The notes beneath the pieces are model-generated. The model had not been told where the DNA came from and did not search any database. It was given only the letters and a program-made list of their open reading frames with translations. Of a stretch of DNA of 64,000 nucleotides, positions 8,793-16,877 are shown in pieces. Location of the stretch: assembly GCA_035935115.1 (NCBI GenBank), contig DASYXK010000021.1:1-64000 (forward strand). Reading direction: 5' to 3'. Positions within the stretch are counted from its first letter, which is position 1. Every line of letters begins with the position of its first letter. Made by a program: the position numbers and the translations under genes. The DNA comes from TA-20 sp035935115 (GTDB lineage Archaea; Thermoproteota; Nitrososphaeria; Nitrososphaerales; Nitrosopumilaceae).

Positions 8793-9011
8793 TTAATTTG
8801 ATTCGCAACCTTCGTCGGCGTCATTGTCGCCAGTATCATCATCTGCGCCAGCATCAACACCATCATCATTGTCATTCTGGTCTACTTGACAATTGTTGTT
8901 GTCGCCATTTCCCTCATCTACTGCATATACAGAATGTCCTAGTGGTGCTACTCCCATTACTAAGAGCAGTACGATTGCCGACATACCGCTTAGAAACAAT
9001 TTGTATTTCAT
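8793..9011 (-). CDS. Small secreted Asp/Asn-rich protein
   Basis: 72 residues: a clear signal peptide (MKYKLFLSGMSAIVLLLVMG, cleavage near VYA) followed by an extremely acidic mature part of Asp, Asn, Gly and Glu with two Cys. Such a polypeptide would bind calcium or other cations, but no repeat of the type III calcium-binding kind is evident. It is transcribed toward, and ends 81 bases from, the secreted protein at 7611. The + strand frame here gives a His-rich translation that is only its mirror image. Confidence 0.7.
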   Translation of the reverse strand: MKYKLFLSGMSAIVLLLVMGVAPLGHSVYAVDEGNGDNNNCQVDQNDNDDGVDAGADDDTGDNDADEGCESN

Positions 9012-9084
9012 TGGCTAGAAAGCTTATGATTTATTATAATAGACTCGTGGAACTTTTTTCCAAAAATATTAAATACAACTGACT

Positions 9085-9978
9085 ATGCGATCTTGCATGA
9101 GTGGTAATAAAATAGCAAGTATCTTTCTTATTTCTACTCTAATTACGGGTTTAACCGGGATGGCATTTGCTGAATCTGGCAATAATAACAATACCGCCAT
9201 TGATAAAAATTCATCTGCAACTGCTCAACAATCAAAAGATAATCAGCAAGCTGATGAACAGTCAAGACAAGACGTTAATCAATTACAAGGTCAAAATAAA
9301 ACAGAAGGGGAACAACATTCAGAATATAATCAGAAATCATCAAATGAAAATAATCAAAATAAAACTGAAGGAGAAAATCAGCCTCAAGCTAATCAAGAAG
9401 GAATAGACGAAATTAATAATGAAAACAATAATGAAAAGGCTACACATCAAGAAAACCAGCAGGACGCTAATAATATAGATGATGCAAAAAAGAACGATAC
9501 CATCGCAGCAGAAGTTGATATAAATAATAATAACATAGGAACACAATCAATTGATAACAAGGTTTCAGTTAAAACAGAGCATCATACCAACGATGAAGTC
9601 AATATAACGGTTAACGCATCAAGTCAAACCAGTCCCAAAGTGTTGCTCATAAATCTCAACAGTACTACTATTGATGTGGCAAGCATGAAATACATTGATG
9701 TGAAATATGACGGAAATCACATAACACCCGCGGCAAATGTTGATGCGGTATTACATCCTGCCAGTTCTGATCAACCACACTATGCCATACTTGTTACACA
9801 AAGTGGCGCACAGATACTTGTTTCAATTCCTCACTTTTCTACACATACCATAACAGTTAGTAAAATTAACAAAGTAATGTCAACAGCTGTGCCTGAATTT
9901 CCAATTACCTTACTAGTCATGCTAATTGCTGTTACTTTGGCAGTCACATTTTATAGAATTAAAACAATTAAAATTTAA
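9085..9978 (+). CDS. Secreted Q/N/E-rich surface protein with VPEF-type C-terminal anchor
   Basis: 297 residues. Signal peptide about 1-30, then a low-complexity Gln/Asn/Glu/Lys region to about residue 135, then a globular domain (AAEVDINNNNIG, VLLINLNSTTIDV, KYIDVKYDGNHITPAANVDA, YAILVTQSGAQILVSIPHFS). It ends VPEFPITLLVMLIAVTLAV plus basic residues, a PEF-type C-terminal sorting/anchor signature. The globular domain is clearly homologous to the end of the fibronectin-domain protein at 19449 (VLVNLNSTDINVANVKYMDI, ILVTQSGAQILILIPHFSTH). Both genes follow a member of the secreted family described at 7611 and 18415. Cell-surface role inferred; ligand unknown. Confidence 0.78.
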   Translation: MRSCMSGNKIASIFLISTLITGLTGMAFAESGNNNNTAIDKNSSATAQQSKDNQQADEQSRQDVNQLQGQNKTEGEQHSEYNQKSSNENNQNKTEGENQPQANQEGIDEINNENNNEKATHQENQQDANNIDDAKKNDTIAAEVDINNNNIGTQSIDNKVSVKTEHHTNDEVNITVNASSQTSPKVLLINLNSTTIDVASMKYIDVKYDGNHITPAANVDAVLHPASSDQPHYAILVTQSGAQILVSIPHFSTHTITVSKINKVMSTAVPEFPITLLVMLIAVTLAVTFYRIKTIKI

Positions 9979-10083
9979 TATTTTTACAAAAAGGAATCCA
10001 AGATAAGACCAAGATGTAACAGAGTCCTAATAAATCCAAACCTTAGGAGTTGAAACCTACATGGGGTATTTTTTCTATACGTG

Positions 10084-10278
10084 TTATTTTTTCACTCTGA
10101 TTTTTTGTTGATCTGTAGTATCGTGTTTTTTTAATGACTCTGTGATCTTTTGTTTTGATTCAGTCAGGTGATAATTTCCTTTTTTAATTGCATATGCTAT
10201 ACCTGATTCACTCTGTGCATAAACAGAAGTAATAAGCAAAATGACAAGGCATGCCATTAGTAGCTTTGATTGAAACAT
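10084..10278 (-). CDS. Small secreted hypothetical protein
   Basis: 64 residues with an N-terminal signal peptide (KLLMACLVILLITSVYAQS, cleavage near VYA) and a short basic mature part (about 42 residues) with several Lys and no Cys. No family recognised. It lies 4 bases downstream of the regulator at 10283-10900 on the same strand, so they may be co-transcribed. Confidence 0.5.
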   Translation of the reverse strand: MFQSKLLMACLVILLITSVYAQSESGIAYAIKKGNYHLTESKQKITESLKKHDTTDQQKIRVKK

Positions 10279-10282
10279 CTAA

Positions 10283-10900
10283 CTATGCTACTATTTGTAC
10301 GTATTTAATTATGGAGCTTTTTTCTATTGATTCTTTTACAAGAAGTGCTTTAACAATAACCTTGTTTTTCTCTATATTGATTGTTACATTGTTAAATATT
10401 GATTTGTATTTGTTGACTTTTTTACCATCATGTGTGGTTATGTGACCTTGAACAATTAGCAATCCATTATCAATTAGTGAATTAACTTTTCTATAACCAG
10501 AAGTTTGTGGTATTTGTGCAATTTCTAATATTTCTGATATGATCCTAGGTTCATCTAAGACTGTATTTAGTATATTTTTCTTGTCTTCGTCTCCAAATGC
10601 TTCTAAAATCTGTTTGGCAAGAGAAGGATCTTCTATCGCAACCCAATTTGGATCGTTGTTTTTTGTTTCTTCCAATGTAATAATATTTTCCAAGAATTGT
10701 TTTTCTAGTCCTTCTGCACCTTCTCCAAAAAATTCTCTTAAGACAGTGTCGAGTTTAGCAAAATCTCCAATTGACTGGGTAAGGTTTATTCCATATTTCT
10801 CAAAGAGTCGCTGTTCAACTTTTTGTAATGTATTTTTGCCTAGGTTTTCCCTAATTGTTGTATCCAGCGATCTTACTATTAGTGTGTCTAATCCTGACAT
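10283..10900 (-). CDS. Winged-helix transcriptional regulator, thaumarchaeal type
   Basis: 205 residues. The N-terminal half (LGKNTLQKVEQRLFEKYG, then FAKLDTVLREFFGEGAEGL) is a helical sensor-like domain. The second half has a winged-helix signature: IISEILEIAQIPQTSGYRKV (recognition helix), LIDNGLLIVQG, and a wing (THDGKKVNKYKSIFNNVTI). The domain order resembles ArsR-like regulators of Thaumarchaeota. It is divergent from the MFS exporter at 11126 across about 225 bases and may control it, which is inference. The intergenic stretch shows no strong palindrome. Confidence 0.65.
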   Translation of the reverse strand: MSGLDTLIVRSLDTTIRENLGKNTLQKVEQRLFEKYGINLTQSIGDFAKLDTVLREFFGEGAEGLEKQFLENIITLEETKNNDPNWVAIEDPSLAKQILEAFGDEDKKNILNTVLDEPRIISEILEIAQIPQTSGYRKVNSLIDNGLLIVQGHITTHDGKKVNKYKSIFNNVTINIEKNKVIVKALLVKESIEKSSIIKYVQIVA

Positions 10901-11125
10901 GTATATGGGATATTGAGAATATGAGGGTAAAATCTAGTTGTGTGTCTTATAATATTATGACAACTTTTGTATGCAAACAACATTTTCGGCGCTGTTACTT
11001 ATAGGTTGTTCAAAGCACAAATGTCTTACATATCATCAACCAAAGAAGTAATAGTATCAGTACTAGTATCCTTGAATCCACTTGTGTTTTTATAACCTAA
11101 ATTACTGCTTGAAAAGTGAAAAATA

Positions 11126-12592
11126 ATGAAAGAAAATCAAGATGGTTCAGAGCCAAGCGAGAATAATTCTGTGATCTCAGTTTCGCCTTCTGCATGGCTT
11201 GCACTTTCCATCATATGTGGACTTGCTCTTGTGACAATGTATGGAGAAACGATGGTCCTGCCAGCTATTCCTGATTTTATCAAAGATTTTGGCATCTCAT
11301 ATAACACATCGTCTTGGATTCTTTCTTCATATTTGATAGCAGGTGCAGTAATGACGCCTATTGCAGGCAAGCTTTCAGACATCTATGGCAAAAAGAAGAT
11401 ACTTTTAATTGTGATGATGATATATTCTGCAGGGATTCTGGCTGGAGGATTTGCAAATTCGCTGCCTTTTTTGTTAGCTGCAAGGATTGCACAAGGTGTA
11501 GGGATATCGATGTTCCCAATTGCATTTGGTATAGTACGTGATATCTTTCCAATTCAAAAGCTTGGAATGGCCCAAGGAATATTTACTTCGACATTTTTTG
11601 GCGGCTCTGTAATAGGTTTGATAGCTGGTGCAAAAATAATTTCTGATTATGGCTGGCATGCAACTTTTTTTTCCGTGTTTCCTATTGCGATAGGATTAGC
11701 CTTTATAATGAACAGATTCATTAAAGTAAAAAAAACAGAACAAGAAGATACTCAGATAATGGGAATAGATGTCAAGGGTGCTCTGGCGTTATCTTCTACG
11801 GTGATTTTGTTTTTGATGGGCCTGTCTTTTCTTCAAGACATCAGTTCTGGGAATTTAGATTCTCTTGGCTTTTTTGCAGGATCTGCAATATCGTTGATAA
11901 TTTTTGCAAGTCTTGAAAAAAGAGTATCTCATCCTCTAATTGATCTCAAAGTGCTTTCAGACAAGGTGCTCTTACCATCAAATATTATCCTGATGATAGT
12001 TGGAGTTTCTACATTCATGGTATACCAGACAATTCCTATACTGATACGCAGTCCAAAACCTCTTGGCTTTGGTGGCGATGTAATAACAATAGCGTCAGTT
12101 CAGCTACCGTTCATGATTATCTCCCTTGTAGTATCTGCTGCAGGCGGCTTTTTCCTCTCAAGAGTGGGTAATTTCAAGCTCACAGCACTTGGAACAATAA
12201 TTTGTACAGTTGGGTTTTTTTCCATACTAGCATTTCATTTTACCGAATCTATGATATCTGTTACATTGACAATAATTTCTGTAGGATTGTCATTTGCGAT
12301 TGTAGGATGCTTTAACATAATTTTGATGTCATCGCCGCAAAAGGTACAGGGAATATCTCTTGGCATGACTGTACTGTTGATGCTTGTAGGGAACTCGCTT
12401 GGGCCTTCACTTGCTGGCATGTATCAGCAAATGTATCGGGATACAATATCAAAACTTTCTGGCAGCTTTCCGTCTGCGCAAGCATATGATCAGATATTTC
12501 TAACTGCTGCATTATTATCTGTAGTTTCAGTTTTTCTTGTAATTGTCTTGCGAAAAAATATGGGAGCAAAAACCAATACAATACCAGGTTGA
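11126..12592 (+). CDS. MFS multidrug exporter (EmrB/QacA, DHA2-like)
   Basis: 488-residue polytopic membrane protein, probably a proton-driven drug or metabolite exporter. Visible MFS landmarks: first helix with LALVTMYGETMVLPAIPD, motif A AGKLSDIYGKKKILL between helices 2 and 3, and RIAQGVGISMFPIAFGIVRD. About 14 hydrophobic segments by eye, consistent with the 14-TM DHA2 group. The N-terminal 20 residues are soluble and acidic. ATG start preceded by AAAAATA. Divergent from the winged-helix gene at 10283. An R1 element lies 62 bases after the stop. Confidence 0.87.
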   Translation: MKENQDGSEPSENNSVISVSPSAWLALSIICGLALVTMYGETMVLPAIPDFIKDFGISYNTSSWILSSYLIAGAVMTPIAGKLSDIYGKKKILLIVMMIYSAGILAGGFANSLPFLLAARIAQGVGISMFPIAFGIVRDIFPIQKLGMAQGIFTSTFFGGSVIGLIAGAKIISDYGWHATFFSVFPIAIGLAFIMNRFIKVKKTEQEDTQIMGIDVKGALALSSTVILFLMGLSFLQDISSGNLDSLGFFAGSAISLIIFASLEKRVSHPLIDLKVLSDKVLLPSNIILMIVGVSTFMVYQTIPILIRSPKPLGFGGDVITIASVQLPFMIISLVVSAAGGFFLSRVGNFKLTALGTIICTVGFFSILAFHFTESMISVTLTIISVGLSFAIVGCFNIILMSSPQKVQGISLGMTVLLMLVGNSLGPSLAGMYQQMYRDTISKLSGSFPSAQAYDQIFLTAALLSVVSVFLVIVLRKNMGAKTNTIPG

Positions 12593-12654
12593 AACTCTAC
12601 ATCTTTTGTTAGTTGCATTTCATAGAATAAATCTGATCAAAACTTGAAATATTT

Positions 12655-12682
12655 ACAAAAGTGGGCCCAAAATAAGATCGGA
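12655..12682 (+). repeat. Dispersed element R1, copy 3
   Basis: ACAAAAGTGGGCCCAAAATA, then AGATCGGA. It matches copy 2 at 6800. A longer reading frame beginning at TTG 12644 would have to translate through this element, which is one reason to start the next gene at 12725. Confidence 0.6.
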
Positions 12683-12724
12683 TTTTTTACATACACCTAT
12701 ATTAGTGACGGACCCCTAACATCG

Positions 12725-13132
12725 ATGTTAGAAGTTATTGCAAAAAATGAATCTAACCTTTTTTATGATAAATCAATATTAGAAGATGGAGTGGAGTTTA
12801 TCGGATTAATTAACAAACAGGGGAAGATGGAAAATATTCTCTTCAAAAATGAAATCAATCTGACAAAGGAAAGAAAAGAGATATTTTCGATGGAACTTAG
12901 GTTGCAAAGCTCTATGCAAAGCGATTTTGATTCCGAGTTTGGACCTGTTAATTATACCATAACAGAGAGAGAAAAATCAAAGTTTGTTTCAATACTGACC
13001 TTTCCCTATATTATATTAGCTATAATGAAAAAAAATATAGACCATATAGCAGTGATTAATAAAATTAAGACAAAGATACGAAATTTTGAAAACGCTAACA
13101 AAGAATTGTCTGGTCTGAAAACTGCCTTTTAA
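12725..13132 (+). CDS. Conserved thaumarchaeal small protein (GVEFIGLINKQGK type)
   Basis: 135 residues from ATG 12725; the frame is open to TTG 12644, but that part overlaps a dispersed repeat. The core GVEFIGLINKQGKMENILFK, then IFSMELRLQSSMQSDFDSEF, GPVNYTITEREKSKFVSI resembles a thaumarchaeal family of single-domain proteins with a roadblock- or PAS-like sensor pattern (strand-turn-strand, helix, strands). I recall it as a domain of unknown function in ammonia-oxidising archaea. No catalytic motif; a regulatory role is inference only. Confidence 0.6.
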   Translation: MLEVIAKNESNLFYDKSILEDGVEFIGLINKQGKMENILFKNEINLTKERKEIFSMELRLQSSMQSDFDSEFGPVNYTITEREKSKFVSILTFPYIILAIMKKNIDHIAVINKIKTKIRNFENANKELSGLKTAF

Positions 13133-13182
13133 TTATTGTAATTTTTAAAATAAATTAAAACACAAATTAATTTTTCTATAAA

Positions 13183-13208
13183 GCGGGTTCAAAATAGTCC
13201 CATTATGG
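13183..13208 (+). repeat. Dispersed element R1, copy 4
   Basis: GCGGGTTCAAAATAGTCCCA followed by TTATGG, 50 bases after a + strand gene and in the convergent gap before the metallophosphoesterase. Confidence 0.45.
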
Positions 13209-13256
13209 TGTATATTCCCACTAGACCATATCTGCAGTGCCTAATACGTACTTTTT

Positions 13257-14006
13257 TCAAATTACATTTTCAAGCATAGATTCGTTGCCAATGATAGAGC
13301 CATCAAGTGTCACGATTTTTGCAGACTGGAAGTTTTTAATTGATTGAAGAATTGGCGAGATTGATTTTTTATAATATTTTTTATGTGTCGCATAAAAGTA
13401 CTTGTTAAAAGCAGGAAGAATAATTATTTCTAAAATCCCCTTTGATGATGGGAAAAGCTGGTTTTTTTCTGCTCTAAGTGAGACCCATACTCTCTGGCCA
13501 TCAATTACAGAGCCTTCCTGAAAAAACACTGGATGTACATGACCCATGATTATTTTATTTATTTGAGACAGATTTTCTGAAGGCATGGTATGACCATGAG
13601 TCAAAAGCGTATCGCCAATTACAAGCCCTGAAGAGCTTGCAAGGGTAACTCCCTCTGGGAGCAGTTTTTGTATGTTGGAATCGTGATTGCCTGGAATTAG
13701 TATTGTCTCAATTTTCTTTCCAATCTCAAAAAATAACGGAACTGCCTGCCACTCTGTTTTTAATATGGAACTAATGCCTGATTTTACATCGCCTAATAGT
13801 ACCAGCGCATCTGGTTTTTCATGTTCCATTATGGACAACAAAGAATCTACTGCCTCTTGGATCAGTTCTTTTGGTTCCACATGGATTTCATTAGACAAAA
13901 ACGTGTTTTCAAATCCTATATGCAAATCCGTTACAACAAGATAGCGTTTTTTTTCTTCCTCTAGTATCAAAGCGGGCTGTGATTGTACTGGTCTTGTCTG
14001 AACCAT
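13257..14006 (-). CDS. Metallophosphoesterase (YkuE/ligase-associated MPE-like)
   Basis: 249 residues from ATG 14006. Calcineurin-like metal motifs in order: VTDLHIGF (Asp27, His29), LLGDVKSG (Asp73), IPGNHDS (Asn107, His108), THGHT (His137, His139) and MGHVHP (His156, His158). The full five-motif set implies an active two-metal phosphoesterase. The SSGLVIGDTLLTHGHTMPS arrangement and small size match the archaeal group associated with DNA ligase/helicase nucleic-acid processing; no such partner is adjacent. Divergent from the SWIM-domain gene with 35 bases between starts, so they share a promoter region. Confidence 0.85.
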   Translation of the reverse strand: MVQTRPVQSQPALILEEEKKRYLVVTDLHIGFENTFLSNEIHVEPKELIQEAVDSLLSIMEHEKPDALVLLGDVKSGISSILKTEWQAVPLFFEIGKKIETILIPGNHDSNIQKLLPEGVTLASSSGLVIGDTLLTHGHTMPSENLSQINKIIMGHVHPVFFQEGSVIDGQRVWVSLRAEKNQLFPSSKGILEIIILPAFNKYFYATHKKYYKKSISPILQSIKNFQSAKIVTLDGSIIGNESMLENVI

Positions 14007-14041
14007 CAAAGATATACGAACCAGTTTTGAATTAAATCGTT

Positions 14042-14347
14042 ATGAAAAAAGATTCTGCCAATCTTGACGCGGTCATATCCGGAAGAGGTGTCAAGCTCCA
14101 TTACTTTGAGCCAAGCAATAGGAAAATCTGGACTGTAGTAGGAAAAGACAACGAGCACTGGCTTGACCCGGATTTGGGATTTTGCTCTTGTGAGGATTAT
14201 TATTTTAATGCCATGGATAATAACGGCCAATGCTATCACCTAAAATCAGTAAAAATTGCCAAGCAAGAAAATAAAGTTGAAATTATAAAATTTTCAGATT
14301 CAGAGTTTGAAAGTTTTATTACAGCACTTGTTTCGGATTTATCCTAG
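14042..14347 (+). CDS. SWIM zinc-finger protein
   Basis: 101 residues. A beta-rich N-terminus (LHYFEPSNRKIWTVVGKDNEHWL) leads into the SWIM signature C-x-C-x13-C-x-H: CSCEDYY (Cys48, Cys50) and CYHLKSVK (Cys64, His66). SWIM domains bind DNA or proteins, for example in SWI2/SNF2 and recombination-mediator (Shu-like) complexes. This is a minimal stand-alone version, as found in other archaea. It is divergently paired with a nucleic-acid-type metallophosphoesterase, suggesting, as inference, a link to DNA processing. Its end overlaps the gene at 14339 (convergent) by 9 bases. Confidence 0.8.
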   Translation: MKKDSANLDAVISGRGVKLHYFEPSNRKIWTVVGKDNEHWLDPDLGFCSCEDYYFNAMDNNGQCYHLKSVKIAKQENKVEIIKFSDSEFESFITALVSDLS

Positions 14348-14638
14348 CTTTATTTGGAAAAGATCTTCTTTAGAAACTCCCTTCCATAAACCAACCATTC
14401 CCTCTGCTGGAACCGGGTCTACCTTGGTTATCTTTTGTATTTTAATGTGATCCGGGTTTGGCGGCATCCATATCATTGCCATGTAATCTCCAACATTTCC
14501 AACTTGGTCTGGTTTTGCAGAAATTATCTTGTCTTTGGCAAAACCATTTGTAACTAGTGCTTGTGTTGCAACAGGTTCAAGGTCCCTTCTTCCATGTACA
14601 AAAAGATAAACTGACTTTTGTGGATCAATTTGACTCAT
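14339..14638 (-). CDS. Hypothetical thaumarchaeal protein
   Basis: 99 residues from ATG 14638 (an upstream TTG would add five). Alternating strands and helices: KSVYLFVHGRRDLEPVATQA, IISAKPDQVGNVGDYMAMIW, HIKIQKITKVDPVPAEGMVG. No catalytic motif or membrane segment recognised; the family seems restricted to this lineage. Convergent with the SWIM gene. Confidence 0.6.
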   Translation of the reverse strand: MSQIDPQKSVYLFVHGRRDLEPVATQALVTNGFAKDKIISAKPDQVGNVGDYMAMIWMPPNPDHIKIQKITKVDPVPAEGMVGLWKGVSKEDLFQIKLG

Positions 14639-14809
14639 GTTTACCAGCTTCAAATCTAGCTTTAATCAATATTACTAAAACCGGTTTTGTTACAACTTAT
14701 GCTGATGCCCAGAAATCACAATTGCTCAACCAACAAGGTAACAGTATCTTCTATCTTATTTTCATGTCATACATCAACCCTTTAAGTTGGCATATTGAAA
14801 TAATATCTA

Positions 14810-15496
14810 GTGACAGCAGAATCTCCAAGAGCACTAGTCAAGCAATTTTTTGAGAACACTGCAGAATCATATGAAAAGGTAGTAAACTTGACAACTTTTG
14901 GAAGAGATTCTTATTGGAAAGAAGAGATAGTAAAACAAGTTTCTCCGTGTAACTTTATACTTGATCTGGCATGTGGTACTGCAATATTGACACTAAAGAT
15001 AGCTGAGAGATTTCCTGATGCAAGTATAACTGGAGTTGATATCACAGAAGGATATCTCAAGATGGCAAAGGCAAAGCTAAAACCTCATCATATAGTCTCC
15101 TTTTTGCTTGATGATGCAGAAAAGCTAAATCTTGATACAAAATTTGATTGTATAATATCATCTTACATTCCAAAATATTGCAATGCTACTATCCTAATAG
15201 AGAGATGTCTTTCTCACCTAAATCCAGGCGGTAAAATAATCTTACATGATTTTACTTATCCTGCAAACCAAACAATCAAACTATTATGGAATCTTTACTT
15301 TGTCATACTAGGAATGGCCGGTTTTTTTATACCAAGCTGGAAAGACGTGTTCAAAAATCTTCCACGGTTAATAAGATCGACAGATTGGGTTTATGAATAC
15401 AAGGATGTCATGCAAAGAAATGGACTAGATGATATAAAAATAAAATACCTGACACTGCACTCTTCAGCTATCCTTACAGGCACGAAGAAAATCTAA
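14810..15496 (+). CDS. UbiE/MenG-like SAM methyltransferase
   Basis: 228 residues from GTG 14810. It has the layout of the UbiE/COQ5 group: N-terminal FFENTAESYEKVVNLTTFGR, motif I ILDLACGTAILTLKIA (about 48-63), ITGVDITEGYL (about 72-82), SFLLDDAEKLN, LNPGGKIILHDFTYP, and the C-terminal pattern LPRLIRSTDWVYEYKDVMQR then LTLHSSAILTGTKK. UbiE/MenG methylates a quinone precursor ring. It is convergent with, and overlaps by 33 bases, a chorismate-lyase-like gene, which follows a UbiA-like membrane protein. Together they look like a quinone-modification locus; the substrate is inferred. Confidence 0.75.
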   Translation: MTAESPRALVKQFFENTAESYEKVVNLTTFGRDSYWKEEIVKQVSPCNFILDLACGTAILTLKIAERFPDASITGVDITEGYLKMAKAKLKPHHIVSFLLDDAEKLNLDTKFDCIISSYIPKYCNATILIERCLSHLNPGGKIILHDFTYPANQTIKLLWNLYFVILGMAGFFIPSWKDVFKNLPRLIRSTDWVYEYKDVMQRNGLDDIKIKYLTLHSSAILTGTKKI

Positions 15497-15901
15497 TCTT
15501 ATCTCTTCTGATATTTGAAACCAAAGCAAACCGTCACAAAAAATCTCATATTTTCTTGTGATTGTTTTTCTGTCAGCTTGAAGATCAATTGCCACAATTC
15601 CTCTTTGTACCGGTATCTTGTATTTTTGAAGTATCTTTCCTATGCTCTCTTTTTTTTGCAATAGATCTGTCATTACTTGCTTTGGGATGTTCTTTGAATC
15701 AAATTTTACAATTGCTTGCAGTATTGGAAATTGTAAATATCCTATGACAACTTTTCTGACGTATTTTGTTCCTGATATCGAGTTTTGCTCAACTACTTTG
15801 AGATAAACTGGCTTTTTGATTATATCAGATATTGTCTGTTCCACATAACACACAGGAGCATAAAGAAGTGTCTTTCCTATCTGGTCTATCTCTACTTCCA
15901 C
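15464..15901 (-). CDS. Chorismate-lyase-like protein (UbiC/DUF98 superfamily, tentative)
   Basis: 145 residues, soluble. The pattern KVVEQNSISGTKYVRKVVIG, LQAIVKFDSKNIPKQVMTDL, then ESIGKILQKYKIPVQRGIV, and KYEIFCDGLLWFQISEEI follows the UbiC/DUF98 chorismate pyruvate-lyase fold. There a PIG-L-like segment and an Arg lie before the last strands and the protein ends in a W-F-x-I-x-E strand. Catalytic Arg and Glu are plausible (Arg in PVQRG; Glu in ISEE), but this is pattern memory, not alignment. It is 24 bases downstream of the UbiA-like gene on the same strand, so probably co-transcribed. A UTRA-like ligand-binding role is the main alternative. Confidence 0.5.
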   Translation of the reverse strand: MEVEIDQIGKTLLYAPVCYVEQTISDIIKKPVYLKVVEQNSISGTKYVRKVVIGYLQFPILQAIVKFDSKNIPKQVMTDLLQKKESIGKILQKYKIPVQRGIVAIDLQADRKTITRKYEIFCDGLLWFQISEEIRLDFLRACKDS

Positions 15902-15925
15902 GGTAATATTACCAATTCATTTCAG

Positions 15926-16609
15926 TTAAGCATATCTTAAAACAAGATATGAGATAGTTGAGATTATAACACCAACGCTAACTAGTTTTAAAATAATTTC
16001 TGTCCTGCGCGTGTCCGTATTCTGGGATTCACGGATTAATCTCTTGTATTTTTTTGATGTTTTTATGAGAATAAAGCTTAGAGCTGCAGCAATGCCTGAT
16101 AATGTAAGTGCTTGTAAAGTAATTGTATTAGTCTGAATTGCAGAACCTGCAAAGACAGGAAGAATTCCCCACGATACAACAAAAACCAAGTTATTGTGAA
16201 ACTTGCCATTGAATAATTCAAGATTGTATGCAAAAAGAAAGAAAGTCTCAGCAATTCCTATCGGAAATAACAATGGGGAATAAAGAAAAGCATAGTACAA
16301 GCCAATGATACAAGCTGCCAATAATGCTGAGAAGGAAACTATCAATATCTTCTTCTTTGACAAAATGCCCCAGGGCTTGTTTTTACTTGCTATCGCATCA
16401 AGGTAGTGTGCCGATATTCCAAGTGCAAGAAAATACAGAATAGAAATGGCAGCAAGCCTTTCTAGAGAAAAATTAGTTGCAAATGAACCCCATGCTGCAA
16501 AAGAGATTACCATTCCAGTATATGGTAAGAAAAGCATGCCACAGCAGAGCCTAAAATTTCTTGGCCCAAATTTTGGAACAAACCATTCAGAAAACCTATC
16601 GTTTTGCAA
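15926..16609 (-). CDS. UbiA/MenA-like membrane prenyltransferase homologue (divergent)
   Basis: 227 residues with about seven hydrophobic segments. Two stretches parallel UbiA landmarks. LALGISAHYLDAIASKNKPW sits where UbiA has its first Asp-rich motif. YNLELFNGKFHNNLVFVVSW then ILPVFAGSAIQT sits where UbiA has the Y-x-P-x-L-K-x-G...G-P motif. The Asp-rich metal motif is degenerate (a single Asp after His-Tyr-Leu) and the protein is shorter than usual (about 290), so activity is uncertain. Followed on the same strand by the chorismate-lyase-like gene, it may attach a prenyl chain to an aromatic quinone precursor. Alternative: an unrelated membrane protein. Confidence 0.5.
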   Translation of the reverse strand: MQNDRFSEWFVPKFGPRNFRLCCGMLFLPYTGMVISFAAWGSFATNFSLERLAAISILYFLALGISAHYLDAIASKNKPWGILSKKKILIVSFSALLAACIIGLYYAFLYSPLLFPIGIAETFFLFAYNLELFNGKFHNNLVFVVSWGILPVFAGSAIQTNTITLQALTLSGIAAALSFILIKTSKKYKRLIRESQNTDTRRTEIILKLVSVGVIISTISYLVLRYA

Positions 16610-16877
16610 TGCAGTATGATGCCTTTTGTTGTTTATATTTTAGCCATAGTACAAAATCCTTTTTTCCTCTTTTTTAATTGGCTTTATCAGCAATGATATG
16701 TTATGCTAATTTATTGAAAAAGAAATATACAGACAAGAAAAAGAAAAAACGTTCAGAACAATTGTTTGAATATTCACAACTGGAAGACTAGGTTTTATTG
16801 AAATTGAACTAATTTGGAAACAACCACTATCCTAAAACCAATCTTGGATTATATACGAGAAAAATATAGGAAATCCA

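Noticed and set aside
8798..9082. His-rich + strand reading frame
   Set aside because: It is the mirror of the Asp/Asn codons in the minus-strand secreted protein, which has a clear signal peptide.
9167..9546. Lys/Ile-rich and hydrophobic frames inside the VPEF protein gene
   Set aside because: Artefacts of its Asn/Gln/Glu-rich low-complexity codons read in other frames.
16693..16791. 32-codon Lys-rich frame upstream of purD
   Set aside because: Too short, A-rich composition explains it, no motif or conserved feature.
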